IMG/VR virus record: IMGVR_UViG_3300008339_000286
Coordinates: 1 to 32,248 of that record
Origin: a virus
Length of the DNA stretch: 32,248 nucleotides
Reading direction: 5' to 3' (one strand)
A program made the position numbers and the translations under genes. Under the pieces are notes generated by a model. That model saw nothing but the letters and a program-made list of their open reading frames with translations, was not told where the DNA came from and ran no database searches. Every line of letters begins with the position of its first letter. Position 1 is the stretch's first letter. Of the stretch, positions 5,695-12,943 are shown one piece after another.

Positions 5695-6101
5695 TGATTA
5701 CAGTTGGATTAGCAAGAATTGGAAACGATCCTGCGGTTCGCTACACGCAAGATGGCAAGGCGGTGTTGGAACTTTCCCTGGCGTACAACTACGGGCGCAA
5801 GGGTCAGGATGGCAACTACGCTACGCAATGGGTTAACGCTTCTTTATGGGGCGAACGATGCGAAAAGATTGTTAACTATTTGCATAAAGGTGGGCAAGTT
5901 GTAGTGCAACTTAGCGACCTGCATTTGAACGAATATACTAAGCAAGATGGTACGAAGGGTGTAAACCTTCGCGCCCTGATTCGTGATTTGCAGTTGGTAG
6001 GTAAGCCCCAGGCAAAAGAACCTGCACCGCATGAACAATTCGAAAAGCCCGCAAGCCAACCTGCCAAGGATGCGGATTTAATTGATGACATCCCATTTTG
6101 A
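5694..6101 (+). CDS. ssb: Single-stranded DNA-binding protein
   Basis: The N-terminal 100 residues form an OB-fold of the bacterial/phage SSB type: a start with G-x-A-R-I-G-x-D-P, the central aromatic NYATQWVNASLWGE block, a Lys-Gly-Gly turn, then a conserved LIRDLQL strand. The tail after about residue 103 is Pro/Ala/Glu-rich and ends in the acidic DDIPF tip, the docking site for partner enzymes. At 135 residues it is short for SSB, with a reduced linker. It completes the Erf/YqaJ recombination cassette. The ATG overlaps the exonuclease stop. Confidence 0.95.
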   Translation: MITVGLARIGNDPAVRYTQDGKAVLELSLAYNYGRKGQDGNYATQWVNASLWGERCEKIVNYLHKGGQVVVQLSDLHLNEYTKQDGTKGVNLRALIRDLQLVGKPQAKEPAPHEQFEKPASQPAKDADLIDDIPF

Positions 6102-6111
6102 TTAAAATGGG
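6092..6111 (+). terminator. Perfect hairpin at the end of ssb
   Basis: CCCATTTT (6092-6099) and AAAATGGG (6104-6111) form an 8-base perfect stem with a GATT loop. The left arm contains the last ssb codons and the stop codon. There is no T-run, so strong termination is unlikely; RNA protection or partial reduction of transcription into the HNH gene is more plausible. Confidence 0.4.
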
Positions 6112-6140
6112 TACAATGGCACTTAATAGGAAGGGGCAAT

Positions 6141-6557
6141 ATGAAACTTTGCTTTAAGTGCCAGGTTAAAAAACCATTAACGGATTTTTATAAACATTCG
6201 GGAATGTTTGATGGTTATTTGAATAAATGCAAACAATGTGCAAAAAAAGATTCAAGGCAATATCGGGAATCAAATCTTGAAAAGGTGCGTTTATATGATA
6301 GGCAACGCGCTAAACTTCCATATCGCATGGAACTTTCAACAAGGCTTACTAAAATTTGGCGGGCAGAAGATAGGCGCAGAACTGCCGCACACAATGCGGT
6401 TATTCGCGCAATAAAAGCAAATAAGTTAATGCAAAAACCATGCGAAGTTTGCGGCAATAAAGAAGTTGTTGCCCACCATGAAGATTACGATAAACCTTTG
6501 GATGTTGTTTGGCTTTGTTATTCATGCCATGCAAAACATCATAAGGCAAAAAAATGA
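6141..6557 (+). CDS. HNH endonuclease with N-terminal zinc ribbon
   Basis: The 138-residue protein has an N-terminal zinc ribbon (Cys4, Cys7, Cys30, Cys33), a basic helical middle, and a C-terminal HNH fold: Cys101 and Cys104, His112-His113, Cys126 and Cys129, His130, then His133-His134. This architecture is common in stand-alone phage homing endonucleases. A strong GGAAGGGG site precedes the ATG. The gene uses more A/T-ending codons and lysine than its neighbours and is set off by a hairpin, which suggests separate acquisition. Its stop overlaps the next gene as ATGA, so it is well fitted into the operon. A packaging role is unlikely given its distance from terminase. Confidence 0.9.
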   Translation: MKLCFKCQVKKPLTDFYKHSGMFDGYLNKCKQCAKKDSRQYRESNLEKVRLYDRQRAKLPYRMELSTRLTKIWRAEDRRRTAAHNAVIRAIKANKLMQKPCEVCGNKEVVAHHEDYDKPLDVVWLCYSCHAKHHKAKK

Positions 6558-6799
6558 TATTTAGATATAGGGGGTTTAGATTGAGTTTCGGCGAACATGA
6601 TATGGCTAAGTCCATTGTTGATATTTGCAGGTTAAGTTCTGAATTGCAGAAGGTAAGCGCGGATGGCAGGAAGCGCAAACAAATGCGGGATATTGCAACT
6701 CAAATCATCCTGGAATGTGAAGTAATCCGGGAAGTAACTTCGCCGCCCTTAGTCAAAGTTAAGCCAGGTTTTTTTGCGCGACTGTTTGGCAATGGCTAA
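6554..6799 (+). CDS. Small basic helical protein of unknown function
   Basis: The ATG at 6554 overlaps the HNH stop as ATGA and gives 81 residues. A better initiation context exists in frame at TTG 6581, with AGGGGG six bases upstream, which would give 72 residues; the ATG at 6602 lacks a ribosome binding site. The product is mostly helical, with a Lys/Arg-rich centre (residues 35-45) and a C-terminus containing Phe-Phe and Gly. No family is recognised and no membrane span is convincing. Confidence 0.55.
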   Translation: MIFRYRGFRLSFGEHDMAKSIVDICRLSSELQKVSADGRKRKQMRDIATQIILECEVIREVTSPPLVKVKPGFFARLFGNG

Positions 6800-6935
6800 A
6801 ACAATTTGCATAACCCTGGTACCTATGCACTCCACCAAAATAGGCTTTGATGGTTTCTTAATTGCAATGCTTGTTTTGATGGGGTTTGTTTGGTACCTAG
6901 ATAACCGGAAGGATAAAAAGGATGGATATAAATGA
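6792..6935 (+). CDS. Overlooked 47-residue membrane peptide
   Basis: The frame starts at ATG 6792, inside the end of the previous gene, and ends with a TGA that overlaps the ATG at 6932 as ATGA. The product has one hydrophobic segment (about residues 19-35, FDGFLIAMLVLMGFVWY) followed by a strongly charged DNRKDKKDGYK tail, fitting a single-span protein with a cytoplasmic C-terminus. There is no clear ribosome binding site, so coupling to upstream translation is needed. Membrane span, tail charge and coupled ends support it, but it is short and could be spurious. Confidence 0.45.
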   Translation: MAKTICITLVPMHSTKIGFDGFLIAMLVLMGFVWYLDNRKDKKDGYK

Positions 6936-7116
6936 TGGCTTCACTCGCAACATATTTGTTCGCCGCCCTGGGCTATTGCATCGCTTTAATAGTAGGCGTA
7001 TTGCAAGTGCTATTTGCATTTTTGTTGGTATTGGCGGGCTTGGTATATATCATTATTTTGATACCGTTCGGGCTTATGAACGCGGTATTGAAGTGGGCAA
7101 ACAAGAATGTAAATAA
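6922..7116 (+). CDS. Alternative-frame membrane protein overlapping the next entry
   Basis: This 64-residue frame occupies almost the same bases as 6932-7120 in another frame. The first 25 residues look poorly protein-like, but the second half has a hydrophobic span (about 27-46) and a soluble YERGIEVGKQ-type end whose codons match phage preference: GTT for valine, GGC and GGT for glycine, ATT for isoleucine. The ATG directly follows AAAAAGG, too close for ideal binding, with AAGGA farther upstream. Either this frame, the other, or both are used; a frameshift joining the two is also possible. Confidence 0.35.
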   Translation: MDINDGFTRNIFVRRPGLLHRFNSRRIASAICIFVGIGGLGIYHYFDTVRAYERGIEVGKQECK

Positions 7117-7120
7117 ATAA
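6932..7120 (+). CDS. Small two-span membrane protein
   Basis: Starting at ATG 6932 (or the adjacent ATG 6935), with AAGGA nine bases upstream and ATGA coupling to the previous small gene, this frame gives 62 residues, very hydrophobic from about residue 5 to 50, consistent with two membrane spans and a short basic tail. It ends five bases before the terminator hairpin. Valine codons are GTA six times, GTG once and never GTT, which is unlike the neighbouring genes, so a shadow frame cannot be excluded. Topology resembles small holin-like or superinfection peptides, but its placement in the early unit argues against a lysis role. Confidence 0.5.
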   Translation: MMASLATYLFAALGYCIALIVGVLQVLFAFLLVLAGLVYIIILIPFGLMNAVLKWANKNVNK

Positions 7121-7124
7121 AAAA

Positions 7125-7146
7125 AGCCCCGGAATTAACCGGGGCT
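7125..7146 (-). terminator. Rho-independent terminator of the late unit
   Basis: AGCCCCGG (7125-7132) and CCGGGGCT (7139-7146) form a perfect 8-base stem with a 6-base loop. On the leftward strand the stem is followed at once by a T-rich run ending TTATT, giving a textbook terminator downstream of the endolysin. On the rightward strand the stem lacks a T-run, but it still lies at the end of the early operon, so the two convergent units meet here. Confidence 0.88.
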
Positions 7147-7201
7147 AAGTCCATCCCTCACTAGATGGCTACTGCTTGCAATGAACAAAACCAACTCTAT
7201 T

Positions 7202-7666
7202 TTACGCTTGCAAGCCCGGTAAATAAACCGTTTTGCCATCCTGCCTAATTGCCGTTAACGATTGGTTAATTAGTTTTTCAGGGTCATAAGAAACATGAAC
7301 CCAACCGGAATCCGGTACGCCTGGCGTGTAGAACTCCAGGATTAGTTGCGTGTATTTAAGGTTGCCTTCAATCCATTTTGCCAGGTCATAGTTGGCAAGT
7401 CCTGGAATCTCAATATCCGCCGCCATCCCTTTGCAATGATCTGATATACGCGATCCGCCAACTGCCGCGTTAACATCCGGCGAACGGTAACCGCTATTAA
7501 CTTTTACACCCTTGGCAAAATGATCGCGAACCGGTTGCAATACATGAGTTGCCAGGGCTTGTAGATTCTCGACAACTTCAACCGTTGGCGTGTTGTCCAG
7601 GTTGCGCCGCAGGGCAGTTTCACTTTTTGTTAATTCTTCCAGGGTGAAATTATTTGTTAACTTCAT
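7202..7666 (-). CDS. M15-family peptidase endolysin
   Basis: A murein D-Ala-D-Ala or L-Ala-D-Glu carboxypeptidase/endopeptidase-type endolysin. The 154-residue sequence has the M15_3 features: SGYRSPDVN at 58-66, GGS then SDH with zinc ligand His77, Asp84 in the AADI motif, and the final WVHVS at 122-126 with His124. No signal peptide is present, so it needs the holin next to it to reach the wall. The start lies inside the end of the holin gene (17-base overlap), as in many lysis cassettes. It is the last gene before the late terminator. Confidence 0.93.
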   Translation of the reverse strand: MKLTNNFTLEELTKSETALRRNLDNTPTVEVVENLQALATHVLQPVRDHFAKGVKVNSGYRSPDVNAAVGGSRISDHCKGMAADIEIPGLANYDLAKWIEGNLKYTQLILEFYTPGVPDSGWVHVSYDPEKLINQSLTAIRQDGKTVYLPGLQA

Positions 7667-8063
7667 TGCGCTTGCTTTTCATATCCATAATTTTTTCAAG
7701 GGTGCGCCCGCCAAAATAGAAACTCATTATTAACATTCCCCATTGACCTAGCAACTCCACATACTTTTCGTTGGCGTTGGAACCAAATGCCGACATCATT
7801 GCAAAAACAAAGTACGCGCCCAAGATAAAAATCAAAGTCATTGGGCGAATGTTCTTGCTTAACCAGGAATCCGAAGCCATATCTGCCGCCTGGCGTTTGG
7901 TCAACTCCTGGGCTTCAATGTTATCGGCATTGAGTTCCGCAAGCCGCCCTTCTTCTTGCATTTTTAATAGTTCTTGTTGCGCCTTGGCTTTTGCTTCCGG
8001 ATCAGGAATAAATTTATCCAAGACTTTCATACCAACATCAAACAACGCGGTAAGTGGAAACAT
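7650..8063 (-). CDS. 3TM-type phage holin
   Basis: From ATG 8063 the protein has 137 residues. An acidic/charged helical region (about 20-62) precedes the diagnostic DSWLSKNIRP block at 65-74, a hydrophobic span at 75-93 and a second at 104-118, followed by a basic end. This matches the '3TM holin' family of phages and gene-transfer agents. The frame is open to a TTG at 8075, but the ATG is preceded by GGGGG at a good distance and directly follows the stop of the upstream gene (TAATATG). Together with the M15 peptidase it forms the lysis pair. Confidence 0.88.
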   Translation of the reverse strand: MFPLTALFDVGMKVLDKFIPDPEAKAKAQQELLKMQEEGRLAELNADNIEAQELTKRQAADMASDSWLSKNIRPMTLIFILGAYFVFAMMSAFGSNANEKYVELLGQWGMLIMSFYFGGRTLEKIMDMKSKRNEVNK

Positions 8064-8064
8064 A

Positions 8065-8433
8065 TTAACCCCCAACTCTTTTGGTACTCATTTCGTTATC
8101 ACCCTTTGTTACCAATACGCGATCCTTATCAACAACAACATTCATCGGATCACGATCAGCCATGCGATCAAGGCGGGCTATCAACTCTTTCATAATTTCA
8201 AACTCGGGCTTCTCTTGTTTGGGTGATGCGCCTGCAACGCCATTCATCATTGAGATCAATGCCGTTAACGATGCGCCTAGCAATCCCATTACCGCCGCCA
8301 TCTTGGATTCTTCAAGAACAATAGATGCGCCAACTCCCATTGCAACAATAATAGTTATATAGATTAAGCCATGTTTGCCTATGGCTTTTCCTGCAACTTC
8401 TTTTGCGGATTCAATGTATGTTTCTTCTTTCAT
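8065..8433 (-). CDS. Two-span membrane protein of the lysis region
   Basis: A 122-residue protein with hydrophobic spans at about residues 22-40 and 45-66, a short acidic turn between them, and a C-terminal soluble charged domain containing a likely amphipathic helix (78-95). The order (two spans in a hairpin plus a cytoplasmic tail) fits a second holin or an antiholin. No family is recognised. It is coupled to the gene before it by ATGA and its stop lies one base before the holin start codon. No spanin pair is visible, so it could also take part in outer-membrane disruption, though nothing shows this. Confidence 0.7.
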   Translation of the reverse strand: MKEETYIESAKEVAGKAIGKHGLIYITIIVAMGVGASIVLEESKMAAVMGLLGASLTALISMMNGVAGASPKQEKPEFEIMKELIARLDRMADRDPMNVVVDKDRVLVTKGDNEMSTKRVGG

Positions 8434-8666
8434 CTATCTGCCTTTTGATCTAAGCGTTCATAAACCTTATCAAGCAATTGTTCAATGCGATCAAATCGTT
8501 GGTTAATATCTTCTTTACGAACATAATGCCTGGGCAAATCAACTTCAATCTTATGAATAGCGGATTTAAGTTCGCGCACCATATCCCATAATTCCCTGGC
8601 AAACCATCCAGTAACGGCAAGTACGCCGCCTGCGCCAATGTTAATTAAAGTTTGCCACTCCATCAT
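8430..8666 (-). CDS. Membrane-anchored coiled-coil protein of the lysis region
   Basis: The 78-residue protein has an N-terminal hydrophobic segment (about 6-24) and then a long charged helix with heptad spacing, including DLPRHYVRKEDI at 43-54, a motif I have met in many phage proteins next to lysis genes that remain unnamed. Topology suggests an inner-membrane anchor with a coiled coil. Two adjacent ATGs (8666 and 8663) follow AAGGGGAA; the second is better spaced. A spanin-like or holin-accessory role is possible. ATGA overlap with the next gene. Confidence 0.72.
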   Translation of the reverse strand: MMEWQTLINIGAGGVLAVTGWFARELWDMVRELKSAIHKIEVDLPRHYVRKEDINQRFDRIEQLLDKVYERLDQKADR

Positions 8667-8672
8667 TTCCCC

Positions 8673-10559
8673 TTAAATTGGATAAACTAAATCAACGCGA
8701 GTATTAACCGGTACGCCAGTTGCTAATACAACACTTGTACCGCTAGTAACTGTTACATCAACTCCATTAACCATTCTTACGCCATTAACATATACGCTAA
8801 TTTTTCCGCTTGTATAAGTTTGCGAAGTTGTAAATGTTGTTTGTGATGCGGTTGCATTAAATACATCGTAAATCATATCGGCGGTAATACTAAGGTTGCC
8901 GCCAAGAGTTAATGAACCGCTTGTTGTAACAGTTCCAGTAAGAGTTAAACCGGCTACCGTTCCGGTACCGCTAACACTTGTTACGGTTCCGCTACCACCC
9001 GAACCGGTAGATGCCGCAGTAATGCGCCCATAAGCATCAACCGTAATGCTTGCGTTTGTATATGAACCAGGAGTTACTGCGGTTGTTGCTAGATCAATTG
9101 CAGGCGTAGTTCCGCCGGATGAAGTAACGCGCCCTGCGGTTCCGGAAACGGAAGTTACCGGGGCGGTACCGCTTGAAGCGGCAGTTATTCTTCCTTGGGC
9201 ATCAACTGTAATACTTGCATAGGTATATGAACCAGGCGTTACCGCAGTATTTGCCAGGGCGATTGTGCCGCTTGTAGTAATGGTTCCACCGGATAAACCT
9301 GTTCCGGCAGTAATGCTTGTAACAGTACCGCCGCTTGAAGGACTTGTATTTGTGATTGTAAAGTTAGGATAAGTTCCGGTTACGCTAATACCAGTACCGC
9401 TAGTTAAAGCAACAGTTTGATCGGGTGCGGTGTTTGTAATTGTTACCGCGCCCGTTGCACCCGATACTGAAATGCCTGTTCCCGCAACTGCACTTGTAAC
9501 ACCTGCGTTAGTAATCGTTATTGATCCCGCGCCTTCGGTAATAGTTATGCCGGTACCATCGGTAAGGTTTGCGTTTTTCCAAACACCTATTGGGCTTGTA
9601 CTTGCATCATAGATAAGAATGTTGCCGCTTTGCGGTGATGTTATTTGAACATCATGCAGTTCGTCTAATTCGTAACCATTATCAATCTTTACATATATTG
9701 AACCAACAATGTTATCTACTCGTTCAACCCAACCCAAGACTACCAACTGATTAGGTGCCTGTGGTTTAGTGGTTGTTATTGCGCCTGCGGTTGTAGGCGA
9801 TAGATAAACAGTTGCGCCGGCAGTTAATCCGGTTGTGTTTAATTTATATAACGCACCGGAAACAATAACAAAACCTTCTGCGCCATTGGTAATAGATTCC
9901 GCAACCAATCCTATTGTGCCAAATGATGTTGCTTCAACATCCGCCCTTGCTAATTTAACGGCAACACGATTACCCTGGGAACCTGAAATATAAACAACCT
10001 GCCCAATTGTTAAAGTTGTTCCGCTATCGTTATATACCCTTGCATATTCCTGAGTGCCAACTTGCAAAGTGGTATTGCCGCCTTTTAATAAAACGGATGG
10101 AACACCATCGCCATCATCCCATGACATAGTGCCAACCGTAGTTGGAACAGTTGCCGGGGTTGTATCAAATCCTAATGAATTAACATTAACAAAGTTACCA
10201 TTATCATCTAGCGTAACAGTTGAATTTTGAATTACTTTGCCGGTAGTTCCATCAAAACGAACTACCGCGTTATCAGTTGAAGATGCCGCGCCAGTAACAT
10301 CACCGCTTCCGCCGCCGCCCGCCTGGTTTACCCAAACGCTTCCGTTGTATGTAAGAACTTGATTAGTTGCCGGGCTTGTAATGCTTACATCACCCAATCC
10401 ACTAAGGTTGCCCGCACCAACTTGTACAACTGTGGTGCCATTGTTAATGTAAACCTTTTTGTCCGCCATGTTAACGCCCAACTCACCGGATGTTAGGTTT
10501 CCGGTTGTTGGTACTACACCTGCGGAATTACTGCGTTTCGGTTTAATAATGTTTGCCAT
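8673..10559 (-). CDS. Tail fibre with repeated beta modules (628 aa)
   Basis: The N-terminal 50 residues resemble the virion-attachment domain of tropism-determinant-type fibres: a start of MANIIKPKR, a SGELGVN turn and an INNGTTVVQVG strand. The body is Thr/Ser/Gly-rich with shallow repeats, including two in-frame copies of a TAVTPGSYTxASITVDAxGRITAAS-type module. The last 65 residues form a compact YVNGVRM domain often found at fibre tips. Its probable role is receptor contact. A clear AAGGGG site precedes the ATG. It sits at the distal end of the tail genes, just before lysis. Confidence 0.8.
   Translation of the reverse strand: MANIIKPKRSNSAGVVPTTGNLTSGELGVNMADKKVYINNGTTVVQVGAGNLSGLGDVSITSPATNQVLTYNGSVWVNQAGGGGSGDVTGAASSTDNAVVRFDGTTGKVIQNSTVTLDDNGNFVNVNSLGFDTTPATVPTTVGTMSWDDGDGVPSVLLKGGNTTLQVGTQEYARVYNDSGTTLTIGQVVYISGSQGNRVAVKLARADVEATSFGTIGLVAESITNGAEGFVIVSGALYKLNTTGLTAGATVYLSPTTAGAITTTKPQAPNQLVVLGWVERVDNIVGSIYVKIDNGYELDELHDVQITSPQSGNILIYDASTSPIGVWKNANLTDGTGITITEGAGSITITNAGVTSAVAGTGISVSGATGAVTITNTAPDQTVALTSGTGISVTGTYPNFTITNTSPSSGGTVTSITAGTGLSGGTITTSGTIALANTAVTPGSYTYASITVDAQGRITAASSGTAPVTSVSGTAGRVTSSGGTTPAIDLATTAVTPGSYTNASITVDAYGRITAASTGSGGSGTVTSVSGTGTVAGLTLTGTVTTSGSLTLGGNLSITADMIYDVFNATASQTTFTTSQTYTSGKISVYVNGVRMVNGVDVTVTSGTSVVLATGVPVNTRVDLVYPI
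9013..9248. repeat. In-frame direct repeat in the fibre gene
   Basis: Two 71-base copies, at 9013-9083 and 9178-9248, are offset by 165 bases, exactly 55 codons, and share most bases, including the run TATATGAACCAGG. They encode the repeated VDAxGRITAA module. Such repeats allow fibre length changes by recombination. Confidence 0.75.
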
Positions 10560-10577
10560 TTGGCATCCCCTTCAATT

Positions 10578-10618
10578 GGCGTATATACGCCGGGTTTATA
10601 GCCCCCTATCTAGGGGGC
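10578..10618 (-). terminator. Palindrome and GC hairpin between two fibre genes
   Basis: GGCGTATATACGCC (10578-10591) is a perfect palindrome. GCCCCCT (10601-10607) pairs with AGGGGGC (10612-10618) across an ATCT loop. Both lie in the 71-base gap between the fibre genes. The sequence after the stem on the leftward strand is not T-rich, so it may stabilise or process the message rather than end it. Confidence 0.5.
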
Positions 10619-10630
10619 ATATAAGGTTAA

Positions 10631-11833
10631 TTAAAATGTACCGCCATCAATTGTGATGCCATCAAAGGTGGTAAGGTTTGTAATCGAACCGCCGGTGATT
10701 GCCACATTGTTTGCGTTTTGCGTTGACATTGTTCCAAGTCCGGAAACCTGGGTATTAGCAATTGCAATTGAAGTTGCGGCAAGCGCGGTAAGTTGACCTT
10801 GGGCATTAACGGTTGCAGTTAATGTTTCGGATGCTGAACCATAAGAACCCGCAACAACTGCGGTATTGGTAATGCTAAAAGTATTGCCGGCAAGAGTTAA
10901 TCCTGTACCTGCAACATAAGAACCGGCACCGCTAAACTGCGACCAGGTAACGGGCGTTGTACCCAGCGTTCCGCCCTGGTTAACCGTACACACCCAACCG
11001 GTATCAGCGTAGGTTGTACCTTCTTCAACAAAAGTATAAGCCGATACCAATTCTGCCCAAGTGTTTGCATCGGCAGATCGCGCCCATGCGCCGGATGCGG
11101 CAACATAAATACCGTTTTCAGCAGGTGCGGTTTGATTCTTAACCAATACACGATCACCTGCAATAATGGATACACCATCAATTGTTTGTGCGCCGGATAA
11201 GGTAATATCAGCAGTTGTTGCCGCCTTTACTGATCCCTTAACATCAAGACCTTGGGCAACGCTATCAACATAGTATTTTGTTGCGGCATCTTGATCGCTA
11301 ACTGGATCAGCAAGGTTAGTAATCTTGTAACCATTCATGCTAAAGTCAGCAGTTGTTGCGCCAAGATCAGCAAGAACTGCGGCACTAGCGGCAGTTACCA
11401 AACCTTTACCGTTAACAGTTACTTTGGTAAATGTTCCAACATTACTGTTAACAGTTGCTAAAGTTAATGCACCGCTTACATCAGCAGAACCATCCACGCT
11501 AGATAAGGTTGCAGTTGCATCACCTGTTAACGATAGATTACGGGCGGTTGCCCATTTAGTTGCGGTGCCTGCGTTGCCAGTAATATCGCCAACAATTGCG
11601 CTTGAAAATGTTTTGGTGCCTGCAATGGTTTGGCTTGTTGATAAATCAACAAATGCGCCATTACCCGCAATTGCAATAATTGATGTTGCTGAACCGCCAA
11701 CTCCACCGGTACCAGTTCCGTAGTAAAGAATATTACTAGATTCGTTAAACGCTAATTCTGCGTTTTCCAAACTTGTTGGTGCGCCTGATCCGCCCGATGC
11801 GGCGCGGCGTTTAATGCGTATAGTATTTGCCAT
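10631..11833 (-). CDS. Tail fibre / collar-type structural protein (400 aa)
   Basis: The N-terminus (MANTIRIKRRAASG, then an ELAFNESSNILYYG strand) parallels that of the following 628-residue fibre and probably anchors it to the tail tip. A central GYKITNLADPVSDQDAATKYYVD motif (about residues 167-189) is the known short-fibre/collar repeat found in T4 gp12-like and many phage fibres. The C-terminus ends in a TIDGGTF-type tip. Composition is Thr/Ser/Gly/Ala-rich with few charges. Likely a trimeric adhesion or fibre shaft protein. AAAGGGC precedes the ATG. Confidence 0.78.
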   Translation of the reverse strand: MANTIRIKRRAASGGSGAPTSLENAELAFNESSNILYYGTGTGGVGGSATSIIAIAGNGAFVDLSTSQTIAGTKTFSSAIVGDITGNAGTATKWATARNLSLTGDATATLSSVDGSADVSGALTLATVNSNVGTFTKVTVNGKGLVTAASAAVLADLGATTADFSMNGYKITNLADPVSDQDAATKYYVDSVAQGLDVKGSVKAATTADITLSGAQTIDGVSIIAGDRVLVKNQTAPAENGIYVAASGAWARSADANTWAELVSAYTFVEEGTTYADTGWVCTVNQGGTLGTTPVTWSQFSGAGSYVAGTGLTLAGNTFSITNTAVVAGSYGSASETLTATVNAQGQLTALAATSIAIANTQVSGLGTMSTQNANNVAITGGSITNLTTFDGITIDGGTF

Positions 11834-11847
11834 TTGTTAATGCCCTT

Positions 11848-12087
11848 TCAAAAGTTACCGCCATCGGTGATTTCTGTTTGCGGAATATTAGTCCACGCCC
11901 CTGCGTTAAACATTAGCGCATCATAATTATTTGGTACGCCTGATAATGCAATTGGGTAACCGCCAATAGTATTTGGTCCCGGTGGTCCCGGTGGTCCAAT
12001 CAAACCGCGATCTATGCTTATCGTATTTTGTACGGGCGGCGTTAGATTGATAACAACATTGTTCTGATCTACAACCGTTACATTCAT
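11848..12087 (-). CDS. Short fibre-type protein with collagen-like triplets
   Basis: A 79-residue protein with a beta-rich N-terminus, a GPPGPPGP collagen-like run near residues 31-38 and an ending EITDGGNF that resembles the end of the neighbouring 400-residue fibre. It may be a linker or an adaptor between tail tip and fibre. A strong AAGGGG site stands before the ATG. No named family is assigned. Confidence 0.65.
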   Translation of the reverse strand: MNVTVVDQNNVVINLTPPVQNTISIDRGLIGPPGPPGPNTIGGYPIALSGVPNNYDALMFNAGAWTNIPQTEITDGGNF

Positions 12088-12096
12088 GTTTGCCCC

Positions 12097-12582
12097 TTAC
12101 TCTCTTACGATTCCATCGGAACGAACTAAGAATAAAAGAAACACAATGTAATCGTTAGCAGGATTTGCGCCCGCAGGGAATCCAATCTTGATGCGCCCCG
12201 AAAATCCTACGCAATCCTGGGCGTTAATATTTAATTCCGGATCAGAAGAAATTAAACCCCATGCGCCCGCATCAATTGTTACCGTAAACCTTCCCGAAAC
12301 ATCAATTCGATTTGATATTGTTAATGGAATTGAAGGCGGGGTTGGCGTGTAATTGCCAATATCAAAAGATAAACCGTTGCGTGTATCTTGAATGTTTGTT
12401 ACTTCGCGGCGGATGATTTCGGCATCAATAGTTGCGCCGGTCAAATCAACGGCAACCGCAGGTGTTCCAGTAGTGATTTCCAGGTTCCAATAAGTTTGTT
12501 GATCCCAAACTAATTCGCCTGCGATGATAGGGTTATCGAACCCGCTTACTTGCGTAAGTGTATTTTTATTAAAAACTGCCAT
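12097..12582 (-). CDS. Beta-rich tail protein, possibly baseplate-like
   Basis: The ATG at 12582 (161 residues) is preceded by AATGGGG at good distance; an upstream in-frame start at 12633 has no support. The N-terminal half has a pattern of strands with VDLTGATIDAEI, like the Ig-like domain that opens some upper-baseplate and fibre-base proteins. The C-terminus contains a GRIKIGFP strand and ends in an aliphatic strand. Low charge and high Thr/Ile/Asn fit a structural role. I would not name it beyond that. An 82-base gap separates it from the cupin-like gene; I see no clear signal there except a possible 17-codon ATG frame. Confidence 0.65.
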   Translation of the reverse strand: MAVFNKNTLTQVSGFDNPIIAGELVWDQQTYWNLEITTGTPAVAVDLTGATIDAEIIRREVTNIQDTRNGLSFDIGNYTPTPPSIPLTISNRIDVSGRFTVTIDAGAWGLISSDPELNINAQDCVGFSGRIKIGFPAGANPANDYIVFLLFLVRSDGIVRE

Positions 12583-12664
12583 GTTAGCCCCATTCCCGGT
12601 TATAGCCCCCGCGCACTCGCAGAAAGCCGCCAATCATGTAGTATCTTATTTTTGCTAGTTTACT

Positions 12665-12943
12665 CTAATATTTGCCTTCTGCAAATATATTTACAAATAC
12701 TGTTTCATCTTCTAATGCTTCAATTTCATGCCATTGATTAGCGGGTAAATTTAATGGTTTATGGTTTTTATCCATAATGTAACTGCGCCCATCTAAACTT
12801 ACCTTGCATTTACCCGCATGACATATTGTTGCATGACTAAAACCATGTTCATGCTTTATTAACCCTTCGCCTTTATTGGCGTGATACACATTTATAGTTG
12901 CCCCATCATAAGTAAAAGTATGTTTAGGGGCAATACTTATCAT
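12665..12943 (-). CDS. Small cupin-like protein in the tail module
   Basis: A 92-residue single-domain protein with the two cupin motifs: motif 1 with His31, His33 and His37 and a Gly turn leading into a strand (residues 30-50), and motif 2 with Pro67, Trp71 and His72 before the last strands. Three or four histidines are placed to hold a metal. The length fits a minimal conserved-barrel cupin. Stand-alone cupins in a tail gene row are unusual; it could be a virion component that binds sugar, or a small enzyme acting on host or virion glycans. Coupled to the previous gene by ATGA. Confidence 0.7.
   Translation of the reverse strand: MISIAPKHTFTYDGATINVYHANKGEGLIKHEHGFSHATICHAGKCKVSLDGRSYIMDKNHKPLNLPANQWHEIEALEDETVFVNIFAEGKY

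Noticed and set aside
10897-11181. Open frames opposite or inside the fibre genes
   Set aside because: They arise from the Thr/Gly/Ala-rich coding bias of fibres and have no start signals.
11970-12000. Collagen gene of cellular origin
   Set aside because: Only two to three GPP triplets are present; short collagen-like runs are ordinary in phage fibre linkers.
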